A stretch of 64,000 bases of DNA from Photobacterium sp. GB-56 (lineage in GTDB: Bacteria > Pseudomonadota > Gammaproteobacteria > Enterobacterales > Vibrionaceae). Below, one piece after another: positions 25,854 through 35,100 of the stretch; positions within the stretch are counted from its first letter, which is position 1, and every line of letters begins with the position of its first letter. The stretch lies in contig NZ_PYNW01000003.1 in assembly GCF_003026105.1 (NCBI RefSeq), positions 1 through 64,000 on the forward strand, given 5' to 3'. Under the pieces are notes generated by a model. It saw nothing but the letters and a program-made list of their open reading frames with translations. It was not told where the DNA came from and made no database searches. The position numbers and the translations under genes were made by a program.

Positions 25854-27341
25854 TTATTTTTGCGGCTCCAATTTGAGTTTTTCACAATGTTCATTCACTT
25901 CATCGAAATGACGTAGTGTCTTTTCACTCGGTTGTTCACCTTTAAGGCTGACAATAACCAGTGCTGCTGATGATAAAATAAAGGCGGGTATGATTTCATA
26001 GACGCTAAATAAGGTTGAGTTCGGCCAAGCAGCATGTGCAGCTATCCAAGCAATAACGACTCCTGCACCAACAACCATACATGCGATAGCACCGTGGGCG
26101 CTACAACGACGCCAAAATAGCGAGAATAATACAACAGGTCCAAACGCAGCACCCATGCCAGCCCAAGCGTGTCCAACAATAGATAAAATCGTGCTTTGTG
26201 GGTTACTAGCAAAAATCATCGCGACTAACGAAACAGCAACAACAGATAAACGTCCAAGGACAACTTGTGATTTCTCGCTCAGTTTGATGCTGAAAAAGTG
26301 AGTGATATCTTCTGTTATCGCACTCGATGAGGCTAATAACTGAGCCGCAACAGAACTCATTACGGCAGACAATACAGCGGCAATAAGGATTGCAGCGATC
26401 CATGTTGGGAATAAGCCTTTCGCAAGCTCTAAGAATATCATTTCATTATCAAAGTGATGAGCGGCGCCAGAGTAGTACATTGCGCCAGTAATACCAACTG
26501 CAAATGCGCCAACTAAAGAGACAATCATCCAACTCATACAAATTTTACGAGCAATACTCATACCTTTGACATCCCCAATTGCCATAAAGCGAACCAGAAT
26601 GTGTGGTTGCCCAAAGTAACCTAATCCCCATGCCAGTAATGAGAACACGCCAATAGCGCTCGTATTTTCACTAATAACGGAAAAATAATGGGTCGGTAAT
26701 ACATCAGGTGCAATGGCTGGATCCAGGTTATACCAAGTTACGACTGGCGTAATGATGAGTGCAAAGAACATCAATGAACCTTGGAAAAAATCGACCCAGT
26801 TAACGGCTAAGAATCCACCTATCGCGGTATAAACCATTAAGAATATGGCTCCAATCCAAACTGCGGTAGTGTAAGGAATATCAAATAAAGTTTGAATTAA
26901 GAAAGCACCACTAACAAAACCCGCAGCAGCATAAAGAGTAAAGAACGTGAGTATAACGACAGCAGTCATAAAGCGAAGGGTGCGGTTACCACTACCAAAT
27001 CGCGTATCAAAATAAGAGGGAATAGTTATCGCATCGCCGACGTTTTCGGTATAAATACGTAACTTTTTTGCTACAAAGCGCCAGTTTAACCATGCACCAA
27101 TGGTTAAACCAATAGGTAACCAAATTTGATCTAAGCCTGAAACAAAAACTGCACCGGGAAGGCCGAGTAATAGCCAACCACTCATATCAGATGCACCAGC
27201 CCCGAGTGCAGTCACACCAGGGCTTAAACTACGACCACCAAGAACATAATCTGAATTACCTTCCGTCTTTCTTGCTGCGAAAATACCTATAGCAAAAATA
27301 ATGCAAAAATAGATCGCGAGAACGACATAATAAGTAAACAT
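25854..27341 (-). CDS. putP: Sodium/proline symporter
   Basis: A 495-residue SSS-family transporter with about 13 membrane helices. Family motifs are DYVLGGRSLSPGVTALGAGA, SDMSGWLLLGLPGAVFVSG and the WVDFFQGSLMFFAL and GYFGQPHILVRFMA segments. The Ser and Asp residues of the ASDMSGW motif are those that bind sodium and proline in PutP. It imports proline for catabolism and osmotic balance at the inner membrane. AGGAA lies six bases before ATG 27341. No putA is adjacent. Its upstream gap holds an inverted repeat at 27760-27786. Confidence 0.92.
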   Translation of the reverse strand: MFTYYVVLAIYFCIIFAIGIFAARKTEGNSDYVLGGRSLSPGVTALGAGASDMSGWLLLGLPGAVFVSGLDQIWLPIGLTIGAWLNWRFVAKKLRIYTENVGDAITIPSYFDTRFGSGNRTLRFMTAVVILTFFTLYAAAGFVSGAFLIQTLFDIPYTTAVWIGAIFLMVYTAIGGFLAVNWVDFFQGSLMFFALIITPVVTWYNLDPAIAPDVLPTHYFSVISENTSAIGVFSLLAWGLGYFGQPHILVRFMAIGDVKGMSIARKICMSWMIVSLVGAFAVGITGAMYYSGAAHHFDNEMIFLELAKGLFPTWIAAILIAAVLSAVMSSVAAQLLASSSAITEDITHFFSIKLSEKSQVVLGRLSVVAVSLVAMIFASNPQSTILSIVGHAWAGMGAAFGPVVLFSLFWRRCSAHGAIACMVVGAGVVIAWIAAHAAWPNSTLFSVYEIIPAFILSSAALVIVSLKGEQPSEKTLRHFDEVNEHCEKLKLEPQK

Positions 27342-27862
27342 TGAATTTCCTGTATTGCTTTACCTGTAAAGCCAGCCAATTAATTGGTTTGGGTGTTAGG
27401 AGTACAAGTACATTTATTTTTTGTTTTATTTAGATAGCTCAGAAATAATTATTTCATAGTTTTAGAATCTGACTAACCCGTATAGACACTGTAATAAAGT
27501 GCTTCATTCCAAATAAAACATGAAGATTGCTCTGCTAAATAAAATACGGGTAAAAAATGTGTTATACAAATAAATAACCCCATTTTGGTTATAAAGTGAA
27601 CTATTTTGTGTAAGATTTTATAAAAGTATGTATAAATGTGTATAGGTTTAAGGTGAAGGGGGTGATGATTGAAAATTATTCATCGTTATTATAATCGATT
27701 ATTTATCTGTAGCATTGAGTATAAATAAACGAATAAGGTTGAATTTATTGATACCATTATTTTAGTTATTAAAACTATAACTAAAAACGATTGTTTTAAT
27801 AGACATTAAATTTATTCCGCTAATTTAAAGGTATGCCTGTGGTTTATTTCCACAGACATTTT
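27342..27862. other. Long AT-rich intergenic region with two inverted repeats
   Basis: About 520 bp. TTTTAGTTAT and ATAACTAAAA flank a seven-base spacer at 27760-27786, an operator-like palindrome. At 27833-27860 TGCCTGTGG and CCACAGACA form a stem followed by a T-run on the plus strand. That stem lies just after the stop of the hcr remnant, so it is probably the old operon terminator. No gene is seen here. Confidence 0.5.
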
Positions 27863-28003
27863 TTATGTAAAACTAACTTCAGCATTCGCAATAATTGTAG
27901 AAGAACAAGCAAGAATATAGCCTTGTTCGATTTCTTCTTTTGTTAGTGGCTCATTTTATGCTGACGGCATCGTCTGTTTCCTGCCATCTATCAATACAAA
28001 TTA
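27863..28003 (-). pseudogene. hcr: Decayed C-terminal remnant of hcr (Hcp reductase, 2Fe-2S domain)
   Basis: Reading the minus strand from 28000 to 27863 gives IDGRKQTMPSA, a TAA (27956-27958), then NEPLTKEEIEQGYILACSS and a short tail ending at TAA 27863-27865. This is the last part of a plant-type 2Fe-2S domain, including the final cysteine of the cluster in ILACSS. It is the kind of C-terminus found in Hcr, the NADH:Hcp reductase normally encoded directly after hcp. Everything upstream of this fragment (FAD/NAD domains and three cluster cysteines) is missing. The fragment lies after hcp's terminator on the same strand, where hcr is expected. I read it as an hcr gene deleted down to its tail. 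Confidence 0.8.
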
Positions 28004-28052
28004 ATGGGATGGGTGTTTGTCCAGTTAGCTAACATATATAAGCTCTTATAAG

Positions 28053-28094
28053 ATAAAAAACGCCCCCTCATTGATATCTATATCAATGAGGGGG
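28053..28094 (-). terminator. hcp terminator
   Basis: A perfect 14-base-pair stem (CCCCCTCATTGATA with its complement) around a four-base loop. On the minus strand it is followed by GCG and a T-run. It now ends hcp before the hcr remnant. Confidence 0.9.
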
Positions 28095-28105
28095 AGGTAA
28101 AAATG

Positions 28106-29767
28106 TTACGCGTTAAGGATTGTTTTTAGATCGTTTTCAACGGTTGTGATTGGGCGCATGTCAAATTTATCTTGGATAATTGCAAGTAGGTTATCGGTCA
28201 AAAAGGCAGGGGCGGTTGGGCCGGTATAAATGCCTTTAACACCTAGCGCAAATAGCGTTAGTAAAATCACAATGGCTTTTTGTTCAAACCAAGACAATAC
28301 CAGAGTGAGTGGTAGCTCATTGATGCCACAGTCAAACTCTTTAGCCAATGCCAAAGCAAGTTGAATAGCAGAATACGCATCATTGCATTGGCCAACATCA
28401 AGTAGGCGAGGAATACCATTAATGTTACCAAATTGGTTTTTATTAAAGCGGTATTTGCCACATGCAAGCGTTAGAATTACCGAGTCTTCAGGCGCTTGAG
28501 CAGTAAAATCGGTGTAGTAACTGCGTTCCGACTTATCGCCGTCACAACCACCAACAAGGAAAAAGTGACTAATATTACCTTTTTTTACTTCATCAATTAC
28601 AGCAGGTGCTGCACTCATAAGCGCATTGCGGCCAAAACCAATCGTGATCATATGTTCGATTTCATTATGTTTGAAACCTTCTAATGCGAGTGCACAATCA
28701 ATCGCTTGGCTAAAATCATCACCGTCAATATGTTCAACGCCAGGCCAGCCAACAATACTACGGGTAAATAAACGATCAGCATATTGACCGACATTAGGGT
28801 TAAGTAAGCAGTTTGACGTCATCACAATAGCACCAGGGAAGTTGGCAAACTCTTTTTGTTGATTTTGCCAAGCACTACCGAAGTTACCGACTAAATGCGG
28901 ATACTTTTTTAGTTCTGGGTAACTATGAGCAGGTAGCATTTCGCCGTTTGTATAAACGTTAATACCTTTACCTTCTGTTTGCTGAAGGATTTTTTCTAAA
29001 TCATGTAAATCATGACCAGAAACTAAAATGCATTTACCTTGTACAGGTTTTACGTTTACTTGCGTTGGCTCAGGGTGACCAAAAGTTGTTGTCTCGCCGG
29101 TATCGAGCATTTCCATTATGGTGTAATTCATCAAGCCAATACGCATTGAACAATCTAATAATTGATTAAGATCGGTAGGATCTGTACCTAACCACGCCAT
29201 GATTTGATGGTATTCTGCGTAAACATTATCATTGGTTTGCCCTAAAACACGTGCATGCTCTAAATATGCCGCTGCACCTTTTAAGCCATACAAGCATAAT
29301 AAACGTAGACCAATCACATCTTCATGTAGGGTATCGTGACCCCGGTTAACGGCAACTTGCGGAGCAATAGCCAGAATTTCAGCCGCTGATAGTGGTAATT
29401 CAAATTGAGCAACAGCGGGTAATACAGGTAAAGCTTCTGCTTGTAATGTTGAAGCTGTGATAACAAGATCTTTTAATTGAGCCTTATAACTTTGCGCTTG
29501 CTCTGCAAGTTCAATGACACGGGCAGGATCAAAGTTAACATTCGTTAGTGTGGCGAAAAATGCACGTGGTGCCCATTGATTAATTTCATCATTAATAATG
29601 TCAAAACGTTTAGCCAACTCTGCCCAATAAGATACCCCCTGTAGGGTATAAACAAGTACATCTTGTAGATCTGAAACTTCTGCTGTTTTACCACACATAC
29701 CAGCAGCAAATGCGCAGCCTTTTACCTGTGAGGTTTGAATCGTTTGTTCACATTGAATACAGAACAT
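28106..29767 (-). CDS. hcp: Hydroxylamine reductase / hybrid cluster protein
   Basis: A 553-residue class I/II Hcp. The N-terminal cysteines C3, C6, C18 and C25 show the CX2CX11CX6C spacing of proteobacterial Hcp. Hybrid-cluster ligands are visible in [35 protein letters not shown] and LACGKYRFN. Hcp reduces NO or hydroxylamine and drives S-nitrosylation in anaerobically growing enterics. The start at ATG 29767 has a GGAG site. A sigma-54 promoter and two NorR-type sites precede it, and norR is directly upstream. Its usual partner hcr is only a remnant downstream. Confidence 0.95.
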   Translation of the reverse strand: MFCIQCEQTIQTSQVKGCAFAAGMCGKTAEVSDLQDVLVYTLQGVSYWAELAKRFDIINDEINQWAPRAFFATLTNVNFDPARVIELAEQAQSYKAQLKDLVITASTLQAEALPVLPAVAQFELPLSAAEILAIAPQVAVNRGHDTLHEDVIGLRLLCLYGLKGAAAYLEHARVLGQTNDNVYAEYHQIMAWLGTDPTDLNQLLDCSMRIGLMNYTIMEMLDTGETTTFGHPEPTQVNVKPVQGKCILVSGHDLHDLEKILQQTEGKGINVYTNGEMLPAHSYPELKKYPHLVGNFGSAWQNQQKEFANFPGAIVMTSNCLLNPNVGQYADRLFTRSIVGWPGVEHIDGDDFSQAIDCALALEGFKHNEIEHMITIGFGRNALMSAAPAVIDEVKKGNISHFFLVGGCDGDKSERSYYTDFTAQAPEDSVILTLACGKYRFNKNQFGNINGIPRLLDVGQCNDAYSAIQLALALAKEFDCGINELPLTLVLSWFEQKAIVILLTLFALGVKGIYTGPTAPAFLTDNLLAIIQDKFDMRPITTVENDLKTILNA

Positions 29768-29833
29768 GGAAAATCTCCAGCATTAGTTTATATAGTTATA
29801 AATGACAAGGTTGTCGTATTACTAATACTGATA

Positions 29834-29848
29834 GCACTAACCGTGCCA
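29834..29848 (-). promoter_or_regulatory. Sigma-54 (-24/-12) promoter of hcp
   Basis: On the minus strand TGGCACGGTTAGTGC has GG and GC exactly ten bases apart, matching the TGGCAC-N5-TTGC consensus closely. It lies about 67 bp before the hcp start codon. The upstream gene encodes the sigma-54 activator NorR. Confidence 0.85.
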
Positions 29849-29897
29849 TGTTTAAATTATTGAATTTTAATGAAAAATTAAATATTATTTAGATGTT

Positions 29898-29914
29898 GAT
29901 GTAATAAAAACATC
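29898..29914. promoter_or_regulatory. Putative NorR operator 1 upstream of hcp
   Basis: GATGT-AATAAAA-ACATC is a perfect palindrome with the GT-N7-AC core known for NorR enhancer sites. It lies about 50 bp upstream of the -24 element. Confidence 0.7.
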
Positions 29915-29921
29915 GATCACT

Positions 29922-29938
29922 GTTGTTATTATTACATC
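29922..29938. promoter_or_regulatory. Putative NorR operator 2 upstream of hcp
   Basis: GTTGT-TATTATT-ACATC has the same GT-N7-AC core and extended arms, centred 24 bp from operator 1. Together the two sites form a larger inverted repeat (arms 29898-29907 and 29929-29938). Confidence 0.7.
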
Positions 29939-29956
29939 AGAAAACATTAGGTCTGA

Positions 29957-31483
29957 TTAATGGATATTAAATTTTTTACCCATCCGGTAAAGATTGCCAC
30001 GATCCATTTGCAAGAATTGCGCGGTTTTTGACCAGTTTTTATCCATTTTGTTATAACTATGGCTGATCAAATGCTTTTGATAATCTTCAACCAATTCACG
30101 CATCGGTTGTGATTGTTGTGGGAAAAGTGATGATGTGTTTTTTACATCATCGATTGTGGCGGCGTTATCAAAATAGTGCTCTGTGATTGTTTGCTCACCA
30201 TGTTGAATTGCTCGTAATGCCGCACGCGTTAAGCTGTGTTCTAATTCTCGAATATTACCCGGCCATAATTGCTTCTCAAGTAGAGCAAGTGTTTTAGGGT
30301 GAATATGGAGATTGGGTACATTAAATTGTTGGCGTACTTTTTCTAATAAATAGCCTGCAAGCACAGGAATGTCGCTCAGTCGCTGGCGCAGTGGTGGGAC
30401 AAATATTGGGAAGACATTAAGACGATGGTACAAATCGGCTCTAAAATTACCGTTTTCTATTTCCTGCTCTAAATGACGATTAGTAGCGGCAATAATGCGA
30501 ACATCAACATGATGATGACGATCACTCCCGACACGTTGTACGTCACCTTGCTGTAATACGCGAAGTAATTTTGCTTGTAGCGACAGTGGTAATTCACCTA
30601 TTTCATCTAAAAAAAGGGTACCACTGTCAGCAAGTTCAAATTTGCCGGCTCGATGGCTATTCGCGCCTGTAAATGCGCCTTTGACATGTCCAAATAACTC
30701 ACTCTCTGCGAGGTTTTCTGGTAGTGCGGCACAATTTACATAGATCATAGCTTTATCTGCACGATGGGACTGAGCATGAATAGCGTGTGCGACAAGCTCT
30801 TTACCCGTACCTGTTTCACCACTGATCAACACAGCATAATTGGATTGGGCAACCGTTGATATATTGGTTTTGAGTGCATCCATCTCGGAGCTAAATCCAA
30901 TCATCTCGTTGTGTTGAGATCGTGCTTGTTGGATCAAGGTTTCATTGAGTGACTTTTGTTTTTTATTCTGTAATTTCAGTGCATTGAATTGGGCAATATT
31001 ACGGACAGTAGCAGCAGCAAGAGCAGCAAATGTTTCTATCGCAAGGTTATCGATATCATCAAATGCACCCACCGCCAAAGAATCTAAGCTCAAAACCCCC
31101 ACTAATTGTTCATCAACATACAAACTACACCCTAAGCAGTCGTGAACGTTTATTTCTGTATCAACATTAATTAATAAGCCATCAAACGGATCGGGAAGGG
31201 GCGAGTCAGCGTCAAAGCGTACAGGTGTTTTACTCGCCATAATTTTAGCTAAGCGAGGGTGAGAGCTTGGTAAAAAACGTCGCCCTAATACGGCAGACGA
31301 TAACCCTTTAACGGCGACAGGGGTAAGAAAACCGTGTTGATCAAGAACAAATAGAGCGCAAGCATCACAAGGAAAGACTTGTTCTACACCATCAATTAAA
31401 GATTGGTAATGATGATCACTGGCCAGTCGAGTACTGAGGTTAAGGGCAATATTTAGCAGTGCAGCGTCGATATTTGATTGCAT
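29957..31483 (-). CDS. norR: Nitric oxide-responsive sigma-54 activator
   Basis: A 508-residue protein in three parts. The GAF sensor (about 20-165) seems to keep the iron-ligand pattern of E. coli NorR: R77, D98, D101, H114, C116, D134. The AAA+ domain has Walker A GETGTGKE at 222-229 and the sigma-54 loop GAFTGA at 269-274. A Fis-type helix-turn-helix (NWSKTAQFLQMDRGNLYRMG) closes the protein. NO binding to the non-haem iron relieves repression of the ATPase, which then opens sigma-54 promoters. Downstream hcp is the evident target; norVW is absent. A similar operator precedes norR itself. Confidence 0.92.
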   Translation of the reverse strand: MQSNIDAALLNIALNLSTRLASDHHYQSLIDGVEQVFPCDACALFVLDQHGFLTPVAVKGLSSAVLGRRFLPSSHPRLAKIMASKTPVRFDADSPLPDPFDGLLINVDTEINVHDCLGCSLYVDEQLVGVLSLDSLAVGAFDDIDNLAIETFAALAAATVRNIAQFNALKLQNKKQKSLNETLIQQARSQHNEMIGFSSEMDALKTNISTVAQSNYAVLISGETGTGKELVAHAIHAQSHRADKAMIYVNCAALPENLAESELFGHVKGAFTGANSHRAGKFELADSGTLFLDEIGELPLSLQAKLLRVLQQGDVQRVGSDRHHHVDVRIIAATNRHLEQEIENGNFRADLYHRLNVFPIFVPPLRQRLSDIPVLAGYLLEKVRQQFNVPNLHIHPKTLALLEKQLWPGNIRELEHSLTRAALRAIQHGEQTITEHYFDNAATIDDVKNTSSLFPQQSQPMRELVEDYQKHLISHSYNKMDKNWSKTAQFLQMDRGNLYRMGKKFNIH

Positions 31484-31516
31484 AAATAGAATATCTATAT
31501 GTCGTTTTGATTATCT

Positions 31517-31533
31517 GTTGTCTTTATTACAAC
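31517..31533. promoter_or_regulatory. Putative NorR operator upstream of norR
   Basis: GTTGT-CTTTATT-ACAAC is a palindrome of the same GWTGT-N7-ACAWC form as the two hcp sites, about 34 bp upstream of the norR start codon. Its position suits autorepression. Confidence 0.6.
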
Positions 31534-31842
31534 AAAATAGAGATCGTTAAGGCTTAATCTAGAACAACAAATTAGCTCATAAGATGTATTTTATATAAAT
31601 GTTTATTTTTTGAACGGAATTGTCGATAGGGCAAAAGTTTTTTTAGTTACTATTTACATGAAAAAAAACGCCAAAAAAATAACGAACTATCATCTGTAGT
31701 GATTGATTTGTGACGCTAATTTTGAATGGAAATCATAGTTTGGATTGTTAGTAGGAATAAAATCTATTTGGTACTTATTTTTAAAAAAGCAATTTTTTAT
31801 AATCAAATTATCTTACTGACGACAAATATTATCGAGTTTTTC
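31534..31842. other. Intergenic region upstream of small membrane protein
   Basis: AT-rich DNA carrying the norR promoter region and the leader of the next gene. A frame runs from 31726 into the gene at 31843, but its first 39 codons look non-coding and have no ribosome binding site. Nothing else is recognised. Confidence 0.4.
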
Positions 31843-32055
31843 ATGATCCGCGCTTATGCTTACTTATCTAAAAAGTATCCATTGATACATAAAGTTAACA
31901 TTTTATTTGTCTTTTCAATTATTATTTTATGCACTTATCAATTACTCGAAAATAGTAAGATTGAATACTCGCTAGGATTGGTCTTGATTCTGTTTCCTCT
32001 TTTTATCTTTGCTAAAGCCTCAACCTATAAAAGCAAATATTTAGGCGATAAATAA
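31843..32055 (+). CDS. Small membrane protein (70 aa)
   Basis: ATG at 31843 gives MIRAYAYLSKKYPLIHKVN, then two hydrophobic helices (ILFVFSIIILCTYQLL and YSLGLVLILFPLFIFA) separated by a short polar turn, and a basic tail KASTYKSKYLGDK. Both termini are predicted cytoplasmic by positive charge. I do not recognise the family. A strong terminator follows directly, supporting a real transcription unit. The start is uncertain because no clear ribosome binding site is seen. Confidence 0.55.
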   Translation: MIRAYAYLSKKYPLIHKVNILFVFSIIILCTYQLLENSKIEYSLGLVLILFPLFIFAKASTYKSKYLGDK

Positions 32056-32075
32056 AATGATGGCGTAGTGAGTAA

Positions 32076-32103
32076 AAAAAGACCCAGTTATCTGGGTCTT
32101 TTT
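32076..32103. terminator. Bidirectional terminator, small membrane protein / AsmA gene
   Basis: AAAAAGACCCAG and CTGGGTCTTTTT flank a TTAT loop. The convergent gene stops at 32115. Confidence 0.9.
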
Positions 32104-32114
32104 AGTTTTGATGA

Positions 32115-35100
32115 TTACTTACCTTGCCAAATGCGTTCACATTCAGCAGAACCATTGGCTGCGATGGGCTTTTCAAATAGCCATTGCAATGGTGCTACTA
32201 CAGGGCTAGTCGTAAAGCGCACTGATGTTTTTATAATAGCGGACAGTGGTACATCAAAATGGAATTTATTAAAGGTACCATGAACATCAACCGGTGTTTG
32301 TAAGCTGAAAATCTGAGCTTTTTTCGATTTTGGCGATAAATACAGATTAAAATCACGATTTTTATAACTTGCATTAAAAGCACCATGGACTTGAATACGG
32401 GAAGTATCAAGTAATAAATCACGTTGCGTCATGTTGCCATTTTTGACATTAAAGCCACCGGCTACGCAATTTAATACGGAATGATCTTTAGTCACAAATT
32501 TAGGTAATACAGCATCGGCTAAACTTACCGCCCATAAATCTATTAAGTTAGCTTGGAAAGCTTTAGGCCAAGCCGCAAAACCGATAAAACCGTTAGCGTT
32601 ATTCATTAGGCTATCTGGAGTATTGGCTAGACTATTAAGATTAAATTCAAAGCTGATCTTACCGTTCATATCGGTTTTTGGATCGATTCGACGAGCAATA
32701 ATACCGTAGTCAAAGTTCTTCACTAATCCATTAAGATGGATATCAAACAGCGCTTTTTGTGCTTTAACCGAGCCTTTAATATCAATATTTCCGCCTGGTA
32801 ATTTAATGTGCAGCGGGTTTAAACTCAGTAAACCATTATGTAATGTCCAGTCTAATTTTCCGGCACCTAACCAGTCTTTACCTGAGCGTACTTCACCGAC
32901 ATTGAGTTTGAAATTAGCATTTAGTTTATTTAAACCTTCAGGGCTAAGAACAGGTACGGGTTTATCGACTGTTTTTGCTGGTGTTGTTTTCTCTTTGCTG
33001 TCTTTAGGTAGCCATGCTTGCCAATTTTTAACTTTAAAATCGTTAATTTGAATGAACGGCGCGCGAAGATCTAATGATACGGTAGGGCGATCTTGGCCTT
33101 TCATTGGTGGTAAGAAATCACCTTTACCTTGTAATTTACTGCTCCCAACCTGAACCAGCATATTACGTAAATGGTAGCCGACTTTATCGGTTGAAAGGGA
33201 TGCAGCAACCGTCACAGGGCCATACGGTGGTAGCTCAAGACCGGTAAACGCATTAAAGCGATCTAAGTTAGGCGTTGTTGCCTTAAAGGTTAAATTTAAC
33301 TTTTGTGGATTAATCGGTAGCGATACATTCGATTCTGCATTAAGTGCAATATCACCCACATTAGCCGTTAAGGTAACAGGCACCGATTTACGTCCATCAT
33401 TGGCTTGTTTCAGTGATACAGAATCAATCTCAATGTTAACGGGCTTATTTGCAGCTTGGCCTGAAATAGTTAAGTGAGTTGCGGTATCAGGACCTGTAAT
33501 AAACTTACCCTGACGAAGTGCGACATTAAAGGCTTTGCCTGTGTAAGTATCTGCAACACGCAGTTTACCGCCGTTTAATTGTGCCTCGACTTTAGCCTGT
33601 TCCATTAACTCAAGCACAGTACGACCTGATAACGACAAAGATAATTTAGCGCTGTCGAGTGTCATACCAAGATCATTGGTTACATTGAACTGTTTTAATA
33701 TTTGACCAACATTCGGCTTATCCACCCCTAGATGGAGTTGAGATTGGATAGCGTTATTATTGATATCCAGTGAAATATCACCTTGATACAAACTTCCCGC
33801 ATAGCGAGCACTAAAAGGGGCGGGTTTTAATTTACCGTCACGTAATTGACCACTAAATTGGGTGTCATCAATTTGTTGATTTGCCCACAGCATTTTATTG
33901 ATGCCAAGTTTGACATCAGCATCGGCAATCACGACTTTATTGCTAAGTAACGGCATATCAAGATTGACACCTTGAGTTGGCACTGTTTGCTCAACGGTTG
34001 GTACTTTTTTGCGATCAACAAATTGCCCTAGCTGATTGAAATTTAGGGTATTAAATTGCGCATTAAGGGTTAAAAATGGCGTTTTAGTATTTTGCTTCCA
34101 TTTAAAATCGACCTTACCTTGGCTTTGCATTAACGCCATCGTGGGGATATTTAATGTTAGCCAATCACCGGTATTGGTGAGTTTTCCTTTGAAATCGATT
34201 TTGCCATGCATCGATGCACGTGTACCCAGCCATGGGCTTAGTTTGCCTACATCCTTGCTGTGTACGGTTAGGTTTAACCAACTGCCTTTTTGCCAATTAG
34301 TTTTTACAAATTCGCCTTGTGCTTTTATGTCAACAACAGGGCTGGAAAAGTGCAGTGATGGCATCCAATTATGGTGGTTAATAATATCGGATAGTGTGCC
34401 TGCTTTAGCTGTGATCTTAACAGGGATATCCATGATCTTACCTTGGATGTCAGAGCTAAAGGGTTGCTCCATACCAGAGGTTAGTGCGGCTTTATCAATG
34501 GCAAAAGAGGCTTTGGCACCCCAATCAATATGCGCTTTATCAATATTCAGCGCGAGCTGGCTATTATCAATCCAGTCTTGAAGTTTAGTGCCTTGAGTCG
34601 TCAGTTGTAGTTGAGCCTTATCAAGATGCCCTTTGGCATGTGGGATCCCTGAGATCCAACCTGCCATTTCACCTAATTGGGAGTCTTTAGCGCCTAATTT
34701 CACATCAACGGTTGATGTCCATTGGGTAGCATCAATATCAGCCGTGCCACGAAATGGCACATCGGCAATATTGGCAGTCATTGGGGCGTGAAGTTTACCT
34801 TTATCGCCTTCCACTTTAAGCGAGATATTATTAACAGGTGTACCTAAGCCTTTGATCTCATCAACGGATAGATCAAGGTGGGTTTCTGTTTTAACCAGCC
34901 ATTGATCTAGCGCTTTTTGTAGGGGCGATTGTTGAGGGGCTGCCGCTGCATAACCGACACCGTACATAACCGGAGGCTGGGGTTGTAACCATGGACGCAG
35001 ATCGATTAACGGAATATTTAGCTTACCGTTAATATGATTAAGATCTTTGGCGTTTTGAGCCAATGAAATATCAAGGAAACCTTTAGCAGACGTGATAGGG

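Noticed and set aside
34036-34581. 181-codon frame on the plus strand opposite the AsmA-family gene
   Set aside because: It is wholly inside a well-supported gene on the other strand and lacks a start signal.
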